From: Hyphomicrobiales bacterium
GTDB lineage: Bacteria > Pseudomonadota > Alphaproteobacteria > Rhodospirillales > JACKKN01
Direction of reading: 5' to 3'
NCBI GenBank assembly: GCA_024236415.1
Contig: JACKKN010000007.1
Coordinates: 62,001 to 126,000 of the forward strand
Length of the DNA: 64,000 bases
In this document: positions 42,305-50,864 of the stretch, in pieces
Layout: each line of letters opens with the position of its first letter
How positions within the stretch are numbered: position 1 is the first letter of the stretch
Position numbers and translations under genes: made by a program
Notes under the pieces: generated by a model
What the model saw: only the letters and a program-made list of their open reading frames with translations
Databases searched by the model: none
What the model was told of the DNA's origin: nothing

Positions 42305-43236
42305 TTCTGCAGCCTCGGGTTCAGCACGTCGCGCAGCTGGTCGCCGACCAGGTTGATGCTGACGATCATGACCAGCAGGGCCAGGCCGGGGAAGAACGAG
42401 ATCCAGTACTTCTCGCTCAGCATGTACTCGAACCCGTTGGCGATCAGCAGGCCCAGCGACGGCTCGGTGATGGGCAGGCCGATGCCCAGGAAGCTGAGCG
42501 TCGCCTCCAGGGCGATGGCGTGGGCCGCCTGGATGGTGCCGACCACGATCAGCGGCGAGATGCAGTTGGGCAGCAGGTGGCGGAAGATGATGCGGTTGCG
42601 GCCCAGCGCCAGGCAGGTGGCGGCCTCGACGTATTCCTTGCTGCGCTCCACCAGGGCCGTGCCGCGCATGGTGCGGGCGTAGTAGGCCCACTGCACCAGC
42701 ACCAGGGCGATGATGATCTTGTCCACCCCCTTGCCCAGGATGGCCAGCAGCACCAGGGCCACCAGGATGGCCGGGAAGCTGAGCTGGATGTCGACCACGC
42801 GCATGATCAGGGTGTCGACCCGGCCGCCGGAATAGGCGGCGATCAGGCCGATGCAGCAGCCGATCACCAGGGCGATGGCGGCGCTGGACACGCCCACCCC
42901 CAGGCTGGTGCGGATGCCGTAGAACATGGCGCTCAGCAGGTCGCGGCCGGCGCCGTCGGTGCCCAGCCAGAAGGTGGTGCCGGTGAAGCTTTCGGCGCCC
43001 GGCGGCAGGCGGCTGTCCATGACGTCCACGGTGGCCAGGTCATAGGGGTTGGTGGGCGAGATCCAGGGCGCGAACAGGGCGATGAAGATGATCACCGCCA
43101 GCACGGCGAAGGCGCCGGCGGCCACCTTGCTGTCGAAGAAGTCGCCGACGAAGCGCCGGAACGGCGTCTCGACCCGGACCTTGTCCGCGGCCGCAACGGC
43201 GGGCACCTGGGCCGGCTGGCGCGCGGCTTCGCTCAT
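42301..43236 (-). CDS. Peptide-type ABC transporter permease (DppC-like)
   Basis: A 311-residue permease. A cytoplasmic N-terminus with a membrane helix (about 40-62) precedes the periplasmic loop with FWLGTDGAGRDLLSAMFYG and the BPD_transp_1 core. The ATPase-contact loop is EYVEAATCLALGRNRIIFRHLLPN (split by helices), and the end (DQLRDVLNPRLQK) is typical of DppC/OppC. It overlaps both neighbours by four bases. Confidence 0.92.
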   Translation of the reverse strand: MSEAARQPAQVPAVAAADKVRVETPFRRFVGDFFDSKVAAGAFAVLAVIIFIALFAPWISPTNPYDLATVDVMDSRLPPGAESFTGTTFWLGTDGAGRDLLSAMFYGIRTSLGVGVSSAAIALVIGCCIGLIAAYSGGRVDTLIMRVVDIQLSFPAILVALVLLAILGKGVDKIIIALVLVQWAYYARTMRGTALVERSKEYVEAATCLALGRNRIIFRHLLPNCISPLIVVGTIQAAHAIALEATLSFLGIGLPITEPSLGLLIANGFEYMLSEKYWISFFPGLALLVMIVSINLVGDQLRDVLNPRLQK

Positions 43237-44210
43237 CGTTTCAGGTCTCCAAGCCGCACCCGCGGGTCGAGCAGGGAATAGATGATGTCGACGACCAGGT
43301 TGATGGTCACGAACAGGATCACGGTGATCATCAGGTACGCGACCACGATCGGCCGGTCCAGGTTGTTGATGGCGTCGATGATCAGCTTGCCCATGCCGGG
43401 CCAGGCGAACACGGTCTCGGTCACCACCGAGAAGGCGATCAGGTTGCCGAACTCCAGGCCCAGCACCGTGACCACCGGGATCAGGATGTTCTTCATCAGG
43501 TGGACCAGGATGATCCGGCCCTCGGACACGCCCTTGGCGCGGGCGAACTTGATGTAGTCCTGGTGCACGATCTCGCGCGTGCCGGCGCGGGCCAGGCGCA
43601 CCACCAGGGACATCTTGAACAGGGCCAGGTTCAGGGCCGGCATCACCAGGTGCGACAGCCCGTCCAGGGTCAGGAAGCTGACCTCGATGCCCATCACCTG
43701 GACCGTGTCGCCGCGGCCCGTGGAGGGCAGCCAGCCCAGCATGACCGCGAATACCATGATCATCATCAGCCCGACCCAGAAGGTCGGCAGGCTGAAGCCC
43801 AGGATCGAGCCGGCCATGATCGCCTTGCTGGTCCTGGCCTCGGGCTTGAGGCCGGCATAGACGCCGCATGGAATGCCCACGACCACGGCCATGATCAGCG
43901 CCGCGACCGCCAGCTCGAAGGTGGCCGGGATGCGCTGCACGATGAGCTTCAGCGCCGGCTCGCCGAAAATGAAGGAGTCGCCCATGTCGCCCCGCAGGGC
44001 GTTCTTGACGAAGAACCAGAACTGTTCGTGCAGCGGCCGGTCCAGGCCCAGGGCGTGCAGCACGCGTTCGACCTCGGCCTGGTCGGCTTCGGGGTTGACC
44101 AGCATGTCCACGGGGTCGCCGACCACGTTGACGGCGAAGAACACCAGCGCCCCCATGATGGCGATCACCAGCACGCTCTGCATCAGTCGCCGAATGATGA
44201 ATACGGACAC
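43233..44210 (-). CDS. Peptide-type ABC transporter permease (DppB-like)
   Basis: A 325-residue permease with first helix MSVFIIRRLMQSVLVIAIM, a large periplasmic loop (DRPLHEQFWFFVKNALRGD), five more helices and the contact loop QDYIKFARAKGVSEGRIILV. It ends YSLLDPRVRLGD, typical of DppB/OppB. The start is GTG at 44210. It follows the substrate-binding gene after a stem-loop. Confidence 0.92.
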   Translation of the reverse strand: MSVFIIRRLMQSVLVIAIMGALVFFAVNVVGDPVDMLVNPEADQAEVERVLHALGLDRPLHEQFWFFVKNALRGDMGDSFIFGEPALKLIVQRIPATFELAVAALIMAVVVGIPCGVYAGLKPEARTSKAIMAGSILGFSLPTFWVGLMMIMVFAVMLGWLPSTGRGDTVQVMGIEVSFLTLDGLSHLVMPALNLALFKMSLVVRLARAGTREIVHQDYIKFARAKGVSEGRIILVHLMKNILIPVVTVLGLEFGNLIAFSVVTETVFAWPGMGKLIIDAINNLDRPIVVAYLMITVILFVTINLVVDIIYSLLDPRVRLGDLKR

Positions 44211-44258
44211 CTGCCGCGCCTCCGCACCGTTCGCGAAAGGGCTTCCGCCGCAAGGGAA

Positions 44259-44286
44259 ACGGCGGGCGCGTTACCGCGCCCGCCGT
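44259..44286 (-). promoter_or_regulatory. Intercistronic stem-loop after a binding-protein gene
   Basis: ACGGCGGGCGCG (44259-44270) and CGCGCCCGCCGT (44275-44286) form a perfect 12-base stem with a four-base loop, 8 bases after the binding-protein stop on the minus strand. No U-tract follows. It probably protects the upstream mRNA or lowers downstream permease expression. Confidence 0.65.
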
Positions 44287-44293
44287 CGTTGGC

Positions 44294-45877
44294 TCAGTTG
44301 GGATAGATCGTCGAGATCACCGTGGACTCGTCGGTCCGCGCCTTGAAGGCGACGCCCTTGCGCGACGCCCAGGTGCTGATCTGGTAGTGCAGCGGGATCA
44401 GACCCACGTCGTTCATGGCGATTTCGGTGGCCTTGGCCAACAGGTCCTGGCGCTTGGCGTCGTCGACCGTGGACAGGGCCTGGACCACGATGGCGTCCAT
44501 CTCCGGGTTGGAATAGCGGCCCCGGTTCGACGCGCCGTATCCCTTGGACTTGTCATAGGTCATCAGCAGGGACTTCAGCGGCGACGAGGCCTCGCCCGTG
44601 CCGGCGCCCCAGCCCACCAGGACCAGGCTGAATTCGGGCGTGTTGTCGGGGCCCCCGCGCGAGGCGCGCTTGAAGAACACGCTCTTGGTCATGGTCTCGA
44701 CCTTGGTCTTGATGCCGACCCGGGTCAGCATCTGGGCCACGGCCTCGCAGATCTTGGCGTCGTTGATGTAGCGGTCGTTGGGGCCGTGGACGGTCAGCTC
44801 GAAGCCGTCGGGCACGCCGGCCTCGGCCAGCAGCTTCTTGGCGCCCGCGGGGTCGTACTTGACCGGCTTCAGGTTGGGGCTGACGCCGAAGAAGCCCTTG
44901 GGCAGGAGCTGCCCGGCGGGGATGGCGATGCCTTCCATCACCCGCTCGACGATGGCGTCGCGGTTGATGGCCATGGACATGGCCCGGCGCACGCGCACGT
45001 CGCGGATGGGGTTCTTGATGGCGCCGCCTCCGTTGGCCTTGACGAAGGGGGAGTCGTCACGGAACTGGTCCAGGTGCAGGTAGATCACCCGGTTCGAGAT
45101 GCTGTCCATGACGTTGACCTTGCCTTCCTTCTTCAGGCGGTTGATGTCAACGGTGGGCACGTTGTCGATGAAGTCCACGTCGCCGGCCAGCAGGGCCGCG
45201 ACCCGTGCCGGGCCGGACTTGATGGGCTTGATCACCACCTTGTCGTAGGCCGGCTTGTCGCCCCAGTAGTCCTCGTTGCGCTGCAGGATGATGCGGTCGC
45301 CGGGGACCCATTCGACGAACTTGTAGGGGCCGGTGCCAATGGCCGCCTTGCCCGAGTTGTAGTCGCCGGTGCTGGCGCCCTCGCCGTGCTTCTTCGAGAT
45401 GATGCTGAAGGTCGACAGGTCGTTGGGCATCAGCGGATAGGGTTTCTCCGTGGTGATGTGGATGGTGTGGTCGTCGACCTTGGTGACCTTCTTGTTCTTC
45501 ACGTAGATCGCGAAGCTGGACGGGCTGTTGGGCACGTTCGGCGCGCGCTCGAAAGTGAAGAGAACATCGTCGGCCGTGAACGGCGAGCCGTCGTGGAACT
45601 TCACGCCCTGGCGCAGCTTGATCTCCCAGGTCAGGTCGTCCAGCGCCTTCCACGACTCGGCAAGGCCCGGTTTCAGCTGCTGGGTCTCGTCGGGCAGGAT
45701 CAGGCGGTCGAAGATGTCGCGCAGCAGCGCGTTGTTGGGCGTCAGGTTGTGATAGTGTGGATCGATGGACGACGGTTCCGCCTGCAGGCCGATGGTCAAG
45801 GTCTGTGCGGCGGCGCCGACCGGCAGGGCCATCATGGCCGCGAACAGGACGGCCGAGGCCGTTCTCGTAATACGCAT
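44294..45877 (-). CDS. Peptide-type ABC substrate-binding protein (family 5)
   Basis: A 527-residue binding protein with a signal peptide (1-24, ending GAAA before QTL). It has the canonical order of an SBP_bac_5 protein: LRDIFDRLI, LAESWKALDDLTWEIKLRQG, KFHDGSPFTADDVLFTFE, GTGPYKFVEW, then RRAMSMAINRD, and a C-terminal lobe with AVAQMLTRVGIKTKV and GRYSNPEMDAIVVQA. It binds peptides or similar amphipathic solutes. The ATG at 45877 follows AGGGAG. It is first in an operon with two permeases, two ATPases, an N-formylglutamate amidohydrolase and a DNA glycosylase, facing a LysR gene. Confidence 0.92.
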   Translation of the reverse strand: MRITRTASAVLFAAMMALPVGAAAQTLTIGLQAEPSSIDPHYHNLTPNNALLRDIFDRLILPDETQQLKPGLAESWKALDDLTWEIKLRQGVKFHDGSPFTADDVLFTFERAPNVPNSPSSFAIYVKNKKVTKVDDHTIHITTEKPYPLMPNDLSTFSIISKKHGEGASTGDYNSGKAAIGTGPYKFVEWVPGDRIILQRNEDYWGDKPAYDKVVIKPIKSGPARVAALLAGDVDFIDNVPTVDINRLKKEGKVNVMDSISNRVIYLHLDQFRDDSPFVKANGGGAIKNPIRDVRVRRAMSMAINRDAIVERVMEGIAIPAGQLLPKGFFGVSPNLKPVKYDPAGAKKLLAEAGVPDGFELTVHGPNDRYINDAKICEAVAQMLTRVGIKTKVETMTKSVFFKRASRGGPDNTPEFSLVLVGWGAGTGEASSPLKSLLMTYDKSKGYGASNRGRYSNPEMDAIVVQALSTVDDAKRQDLLAKATEIAMNDVGLIPLHYQISTWASRKGVAFKARTDESTVISTIYPN

Positions 45878-45996
45878 TGATTGATACTCCCTGTACTTAA
45901 CTTTTTGCCAAGGCATGGCTTTTTGGAATGCGCCACGCCCCGCGGACCGGGATTCCCAAGGTGTCCTCGCCCCGGTCCACCGCTGGGAAAAAACTT

Positions 45997-46015
45997 TGGC
46001 ACTAATCGCAGGCCA
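45997..46015. promoter_or_regulatory. LysR-type site 1
   Basis: TGGCACTAATCGCAGGCCA is an imperfect inverted repeat whose first 11 bases match site 2 at 46047 in 10 of 11 positions. It lies between the divergent binding-protein and LysR genes. Confidence 0.5.
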
Positions 46016-46026
46016 GGTATAGCGTC

Positions 46027-46056
46027 TTGTCCACATCATGCTGATCTGGCATTAAT
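46027..46056 (+). promoter_or_regulatory. Candidate promoter of the LysR gene
   Basis: TTGTCC (46027-46032), 18 bases, ATTAAT (46051-46056). The -10 lies inside LysR site 2, as expected for autorepression. The leader to the GTG at 46090 would be about 27 bases. Confidence 0.35.
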
Positions 46057-46064
46057 CTATGCCA
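46047..46064. promoter_or_regulatory. LysR-type site 2, perfect inverted repeat
   Basis: TGGCAT-N6-ATGCCA is a perfect 6-base inverted repeat with the T-N11-A LysR pattern inside it. It is 26 bases upstream of the regulator start and exactly 50 bases from the matching position of site 1. Confidence 0.55.
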
Positions 46065-46089
46065 TCCGGTTATGGATTTTGGGGGCGCC

Positions 46090-46995
46090 GTGAACCTGCG
46101 ACACCTGGAAATCTTCCGCGCCGTGCTGGCCAGCGGCTCGGCCACCAAGGCGGCCCGCACGGTGGGCATCTCGCAGCCGGCGGTCAGCCGCATCCTGGCC
46201 CGGTTCGAGCGCGATATGGGCATCACCCTGTTCAAGCGCGAGGGCGGCGGCCTGGTGCCCACGCCCGAGGCCCTGACCCTGGGCGAGGAGGTGGAGCGCG
46301 CCTGCGCCGGGGTCGACGGCCTGTTGCGCCGGGCCAAGGGCATCCGCGAGATGGGCGAGGGGCACCTGCGGGTGGCCTCCATCCCCAGCCTGGCCAACGT
46401 CACGGTGCCGCGCATCCTGGCGGCCCTGACCCGCCGCCACCCGGGCCTGAGGGTCACGGCCGAGGTGCGCACCACCCCGGGAGTGCTGGAGTCGGCGGCG
46501 GCCAAGCAGATCGACGTCGGCATCGTCACCCAGCTCGGCCCGGTCAAGGGGGTGGAGATCGAGACCCTGGCGGTGACCCCCAGCATGGCGGTGCTGCCCC
46601 GGCACCATCCGCTGGCGGCGCGGCCGGTGATCCGGCCCGAGGACCTGGAGACCGTGCCCTTCATCCCAGTCTGCCGCCGCCACCAGGCGCGCCAGCGCAT
46701 CGACGAGGTCCTGGCCCGGGCCGGGGTCCGGCCGCGCCGGCGCATCGAGGTCACCACCGGCGCCCTGGCCTGCGCCCTGGTGGCCGAGGGGGTGGGCGTC
46801 TCGATCCTCAGCGCCATGACCATCCGCGACAACCTGAACGACCGCATCGTGGTGCGGCCCTTCGCGCCCGAGATCCGCAACGAGTTCGGCTTCGCCTTCC
46901 CCGCCGACCGGCCGCGCTCGCGCCTGACCCTGGCCTTCGTCGAGGGCCTGCGCGAGGAGTTCGCCGCCGCCGAGCCCTGGGACCTGTCGGCCTAA
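46090..46995 (+). CDS. LysR-family regulator of the adjacent peptide transporter
   Basis: A 301-residue LysR protein. Its helix-turn-helix is in LRHLEIFRAVLASGSATKAA and ISQPAVSRILARFERD, with an effector-binding domain from about 90 to the end. GTG at 46090 gives the standard MNLRHLE start after TTGGGGGC; an in-frame ATG six codons earlier is possible. It is divergent from the transporter operon with two matching sites between. Its last bases overlap those of the convergent M81 gene. The effector is unknown, perhaps the transported solute or its product. Confidence 0.9.
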   Translation: MNLRHLEIFRAVLASGSATKAARTVGISQPAVSRILARFERDMGITLFKREGGGLVPTPEALTLGEEVERACAGVDGLLRRAKGIREMGEGHLRVASIPSLANVTVPRILAALTRRHPGLRVTAEVRTTPGVLESAAAKQIDVGIVTQLGPVKGVEIETLAVTPSMAVLPRHHPLAARPVIRPEDLETVPFIPVCRRHQARQRIDEVLARAGVRPRRRIEVTTGALACALVAEGVGVSILSAMTIRDNLNDRIVVRPFAPEIRNEFGFAFPADRPRSRLTLAFVEGLREEFAAAEPWDLSA

Positions 46996-48536
46996 TCCCC
47001 GTCCGGCGTCCAGGCCGTCTCCGGGTCCAGGGGATAGACCGGACGCGGCAGGCCCTTCCAGTCGAACCGCGACAGGACCGGGCTGGTCAGGCCGGGGGTG
47101 TCGATCTCGTACACCTGCCGGGGCGCGAACCAGAGGTCGAAGCCGGCGCGGAAGTGGCCGCGGGACTTAACCACAACCGTGCGCGCCCGGGCGATGTCCA
47201 GGGCGAACTGCTCGAACACCATGGGGTCGGCCGTCTGCTGGCGCTGCGAGATGACCACCACCTTCAGCCCCTCGGGCCCGCCGATCTCCAGCAGGGCGGT
47301 CGGGCCCAGCTCCACCCGCCGGCCCTGGTGCAGGCCGCGGCGGCCGACGATCCAGCCGTCGGTCAGGGCGGCGATGCGGGCCGGGGCGGCGAAGGTCTCG
47401 GCGAAGGCGCCGCCGCCGTCGCGGTTGAACACGGCCTCGAACTCGGCGCCCGCGCCCAGGGCGTGGGCCTCGGCGGCCAGGGCCGGGTCCACGTGGGCGC
47501 CCATGTAGACGCCCCGGGCCGCGGCCTCGGCCAGGCCCTTGAGCAACCAAGTGGTGTCGCCGCCGCCGCCGCCGCCCGGGTTGTCGCCGGCGTCCGAGAA
47601 GATGACCGCCCGAAGGGACGGGTCGGCGCCCCGTTCCACGGCCAGGGCCACGCCCGCGTCCAGCGGGGTCAGGTCGCGCCGGAACCGTTCGCGCATGGCC
47701 CAGGCGCGGCCGGCGATGTCCCGCGCCAGCTCCTGCGCCGGGGCCGCGTCGTCGCGGCCCGTGACCACCACGGCGAGGCCGTTCTCGGGCGTGTCGCTGA
47801 ACACGAACCCGCCCAGGATCGAGACGTTGAGGATGGCGCCGGCCATCTCGTTGCGCCGCCGCTGGCCATAGGCGATCAGGTCGGCGTAGGGCCCGTCGGC
47901 GGTCAGCAGGGTGACGCTGGGCGGGGTCAGGGGCAGGCGTTGCAGCACCGGCCGGGCCCGGGTGCCGGCCAGCAGCCGGCGCACCAGGAAGGCCGCCTCC
48001 TCGCCCCGGTCCCACATGTCCACGTGGGGGTTGGTCAGGTACGAGACCAGCACGTCGCTGTTTTCCACCATGGCCGGCGAGATGTTGGCGTGCAGGTCCA
48101 GCGTGACCACGATCCGCGCCTCGGGGCCGGCGGCAGCGCGCACCCGGGCGATCAGGTCGCCGTCCGGGTCCGGGGCGCCGGTGGCGACCATGGCCCCGTG
48201 CTGGCACAGGTACACGGCGTCCACCGGGGCGGCAGCGCGGATGCCGTCGACGATGGCCCGGGCGCTGGCCTCGAAGAAATCCTGGTCGATGGGCCCCTTG
48301 GGCTGGCAGCCGGTCAGCAGGGTCGGCACCGGGGTCCACGGGCCGGTGGCGTCCATGGCGGCGACGAAGGCGGTCATCTCCTTGTTGATGACCGAGGTCT
48401 CGGCCCGGGCCTCGGCCAGCAGGGCGTCGCCGGCCACGTGGTAGCGGCCGCGGAAGTCGGCCTCGGTGGCCACGGGGGCGAAGGCGTTGCTTTCCAGCAC
48501 GATGCCGCCCAGGGCCACGCGGGGATTGTCGGTCAT
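46992..48536 (-). CDS. M81-family metallopeptidase (MlrC-like)
   Basis: A 514-residue protein of the M81 family named after MlrC, which degrades linear microcystin. N-terminal VALGGIVLESNAFAPVATE, VYLCQHGAMVATGAPDPDGD, IVVTLDLHANISPAMVE with putative metal ligands, and DAGDNPGGGGGGDTTWLLKGL are family hallmarks. The usual substrates of relatives are short peptides or modified amino acids. It is convergent with LysR and divergent from argE. Confidence 0.88.
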   Translation of the reverse strand: MTDNPRVALGGIVLESNAFAPVATEADFRGRYHVAGDALLAEARAETSVINKEMTAFVAAMDATGPWTPVPTLLTGCQPKGPIDQDFFEASARAIVDGIRAAAPVDAVYLCQHGAMVATGAPDPDGDLIARVRAAAGPEARIVVTLDLHANISPAMVENSDVLVSYLTNPHVDMWDRGEEAAFLVRRLLAGTRARPVLQRLPLTPPSVTLLTADGPYADLIAYGQRRRNEMAGAILNVSILGGFVFSDTPENGLAVVVTGRDDAAPAQELARDIAGRAWAMRERFRRDLTPLDAGVALAVERGADPSLRAVIFSDAGDNPGGGGGGDTTWLLKGLAEAAARGVYMGAHVDPALAAEAHALGAGAEFEAVFNRDGGGAFAETFAAPARIAALTDGWIVGRRGLHQGRRVELGPTALLEIGGPEGLKVVVISQRQQTADPMVFEQFALDIARARTVVVKSRGHFRAGFDLWFAPRQVYEIDTPGLTSPVLSRFDWKGLPRPVYPLDPETAWTPDGD

Positions 48537-48603
48537 GGTCGCGCCTCGCTGCGGTGGTTGCCGTGCCAGTCATAGCCAATCGGCGGCGGCGGTGGAATAG
48601 GGC

Positions 48604-48631
48604 TTGATCCGGCGCCCGCCGCCGCTATCGT
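48604..48631 (+). promoter_or_regulatory. Candidate promoter of the argE-like gene
   Basis: TTGATC (48604-48609), 16 bases, TATCGT (48626-48631), about 36 bases upstream of the GTG start at 48668. The match is moderate. Confidence 0.35.
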
Positions 48632-48667
48632 TGCCTCCGACGTTTCCTGTCCGGAGCCCGCGCGTCC

Positions 48668-49834
48668 GTGTCCGACCTGATCAGCCTGCCCATGATCGAG
48701 CGGCTGGTGTCCTTCGACACCACCAGCCGCAATTCCAACCTGGAACTGATCGAGTTCGCCCGCGACTACCTGGCGGGCCTGGGCGCCCGCTGCCACCTGG
48801 TGCCCAGCGGCGACGGCGGCAAGGCCAACCTGTACGCCACCCTGGGTCCGGCGGACCGCGGCGGCGTGCTGCTGTCGGGGCACACCGACGTGGTGCCCGT
48901 GGACGGCCAGGACTGGGCCAGCGACCCCTTCCGCCTGACCGAGCGCGACGGCCGCCTGCACGGCCGCGGCACCGCCGACATGAAGAGCTTCATCGCCATC
49001 GCCCTGGCCCACGCGCCCCTGTTCGCCGCGCGCGGGCTGGAAACCCCCCTGCACTTCGCCCTGTCCTACGACGAGGAGGTGGGCTGCATCGGCGTGCGCG
49101 GCCTGATCGAGCAGTTGGCCGGCTTCCCCGTCAAGCCGGCCATGTGCATCGTCGGCGAGCCGACGGAGATGCAGGTGGTGACCGCCCACAAGGGCAAGAT
49201 CTCGGTGCGGGTCCACGTGCGCGGGCTGGAATGCCATTCGTCCCTGGCGCCGCAGGGGGTCAACGCCGTGGAATACGGCGCCGAGGCGGTGGCCATGGTG
49301 CGCGCCCTGGCCCGGCGCAAGATGGCAGAGGGGCCCTTCGACGACGACTTCGACATCCCCCACACCACCGTGCACACGGGCGTGATCCAGGGCGGCACGG
49401 CCCTGAACATCGTGCCGGCGGACTGCACCTTCGTATTCGAGGTCCGCCACCTGCCTGGCGACGATCCGCGCGCGGTGCTGGACGAGCTGCGCGCCCGCGC
49501 CGAGGCCGAGCTGGTGCCGGCCATGCGCGCCGTGGACCCGGCCGCCGGCATCGACTGGGACCTGTACACCGAGATGCCCGGCCTGGACACCCGCGCCGAC
49601 GCCGACGTGGTGGCCTTCGCCAAGGCCCTGGCCGGGCGCAACGACCACGCCAAGGTGGCCTTCGGCACCGAGGCCGGTCTGTTCCAGACGCGCGGCGGCA
49701 TCCCCACCGTGGTCTGCGGCCCCGGCAGCATCGGCCAGGCCCACAAGCCCGACGAATTCATCACCCGCGAACAGGTGGCCCTGGGCGAGGCCTTCATGCG
49801 CCGCCTGATGGACAAGCTCTGCGCGCCGACGTAA
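48668..49834 (+). CDS. argE: Acetylornithine deacetylase / M20 amidohydrolase
   Basis: A 388-residue M20 metallohydrolase close to ArgE. Metal ligands and base are in LLSGHTDVVPVDG, LHGRGTADMKSF, SYDEEVGCIGV and GEPTEMQVVTAHKG, and the dimerisation domain has HSSLAPQGVNAVEYG. ArgE removes acetyl from N-acetylornithine; relatives act on other N-acyl amino acids. Because the context is catabolic rather than an arg cluster, the true substrate may differ. Start GTG; 36 bases separate it from the next gene. Confidence 0.85.
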   Translation: MSDLISLPMIERLVSFDTTSRNSNLELIEFARDYLAGLGARCHLVPSGDGGKANLYATLGPADRGGVLLSGHTDVVPVDGQDWASDPFRLTERDGRLHGRGTADMKSFIAIALAHAPLFAARGLETPLHFALSYDEEVGCIGVRGLIEQLAGFPVKPAMCIVGEPTEMQVVTAHKGKISVRVHVRGLECHSSLAPQGVNAVEYGAEAVAMVRALARRKMAEGPFDDDFDIPHTTVHTGVIQGGTALNIVPADCTFVFEVRHLPGDDPRAVLDELRARAEAELVPAMRAVDPAAGIDWDLYTEMPGLDTRADADVVAFAKALAGRNDHAKVAFGTEAGLFQTRGGIPTVVCGPGSIGQAHKPDEFITREQVALGEAFMRRLMDKLCAPT

Positions 49835-49870
49835 CGTGCCGCGCACGAGGACTGACAGGGGGGCAAGCCC

Positions 49871-50842
49871 GTGAGCGCAGCAGCCAGCGGCGACGACTAT
49901 CCCATCGAGCTGACACCGCCGGACATCTCGCCCTACCGGGCGGGCAACACGGGGGTCGACTATTTCACCACCTTCGACTCCGGCCGGCCGGGCCCCCACG
50001 TGGGGGTCACCGCCGTGGTCCACGGCAACGAGCTGTGCGGCGCCATCGCCCTCGACCTGCTGTTCCGCCAGGGGGTCCGCCCGGCCCGGGGCAAGCTGAC
50101 CCTGGGCTTCGTCAACGTCGACGCCTTCCACAGCTTCGACCGCGAGTTCCCCGCCGCCTCGCGCTACGTGGACGAGGACTTCAACCGCCTGTGGGCCGTC
50201 GAGGTGCTGGAGGGCGAGCGGGACAGCGCCGAGCTGCGCCGGGCCCGGGCCGTGCGCCCGGTGATCGACCAGATCGACCTGCTGCTGGACATCCATTCCA
50301 TGCAGCACGCCACGGCGCCGCTGATGATGGCCGGGCCCCTGGCCAAGGGCCGCGCCCTGGCCGCCGCCGTGGGCATCCCCGAGATCGTGGTCAGCGACGC
50401 CGGCCACGCCGCCGGCAAGCGCATGCGCGACTACACCGGCTATGCCGACCCGGCCAGCCCGCGCAACGCCCTGCTGGTGGAATGCGGCCAGCACTGGGAG
50501 GCGCGCAGCGCCGACGTGGCCGTCGAATGCGCGTTCCGCTTCCTGCGCCACACCGGCACCGTGGACGCCGACACGGCGGCCCCGTTCATCCCCGATGCGG
50601 TACCGCCGGCGCAGAAGTTCATTGAGGTCACCGGCCCCATCACCATCGAGACCGACGACTTCAGCTTCACCCAGCCGTTCCGCGGCCTCGAGGTGATCGC
50701 CGAGGCCGGCACGGTGATCGGCCACGACGGCGACCGGCCGGTGGCCACCCCGTTCGACGACTGCGTCCTGATCATGCCGTCGCGGCGCCTGCGCCGCGGC
50801 GAGAGCGCGGTGCGCCTGGGCCGGTTCATCGGTCCGGACTGA
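49871..50842 (+). CDS. Succinylglutamate desuccinylase/aspartoacylase family protein
   Basis: A 323-residue zinc deacylase of the AstE/ASPA family. The first ligand pair is in VVHGNELCGAIALD (His, Glu) and the third ligand in LLDIHSMQHATAPL. The C-terminal part forms the beta-barrel cap (FIEVTGPITIET region). It removes acyl groups from N-acyl amino acids; no other ast genes are present. Start GTG at 49871 after GGGGGGC. It is co-directional with argE, so both probably deacylate related compounds. Confidence 0.85.
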   Translation: MSAAASGDDYPIELTPPDISPYRAGNTGVDYFTTFDSGRPGPHVGVTAVVHGNELCGAIALDLLFRQGVRPARGKLTLGFVNVDAFHSFDREFPAASRYVDEDFNRLWAVEVLEGERDSAELRRARAVRPVIDQIDLLLDIHSMQHATAPLMMAGPLAKGRALAAAVGIPEIVVSDAGHAAGKRMRDYTGYADPASPRNALLVECGQHWEARSADVAVECAFRFLRHTGTVDADTAAPFIPDAVPPAQKFIEVTGPITIETDDFSFTQPFRGLEVIAEAGTVIGHDGDRPVATPFDDCVLIMPSRRLRRGESAVRLGRFIGPD

Positions 50843-50864
50843 CATCGCGCGCCCACCCGCGCCC

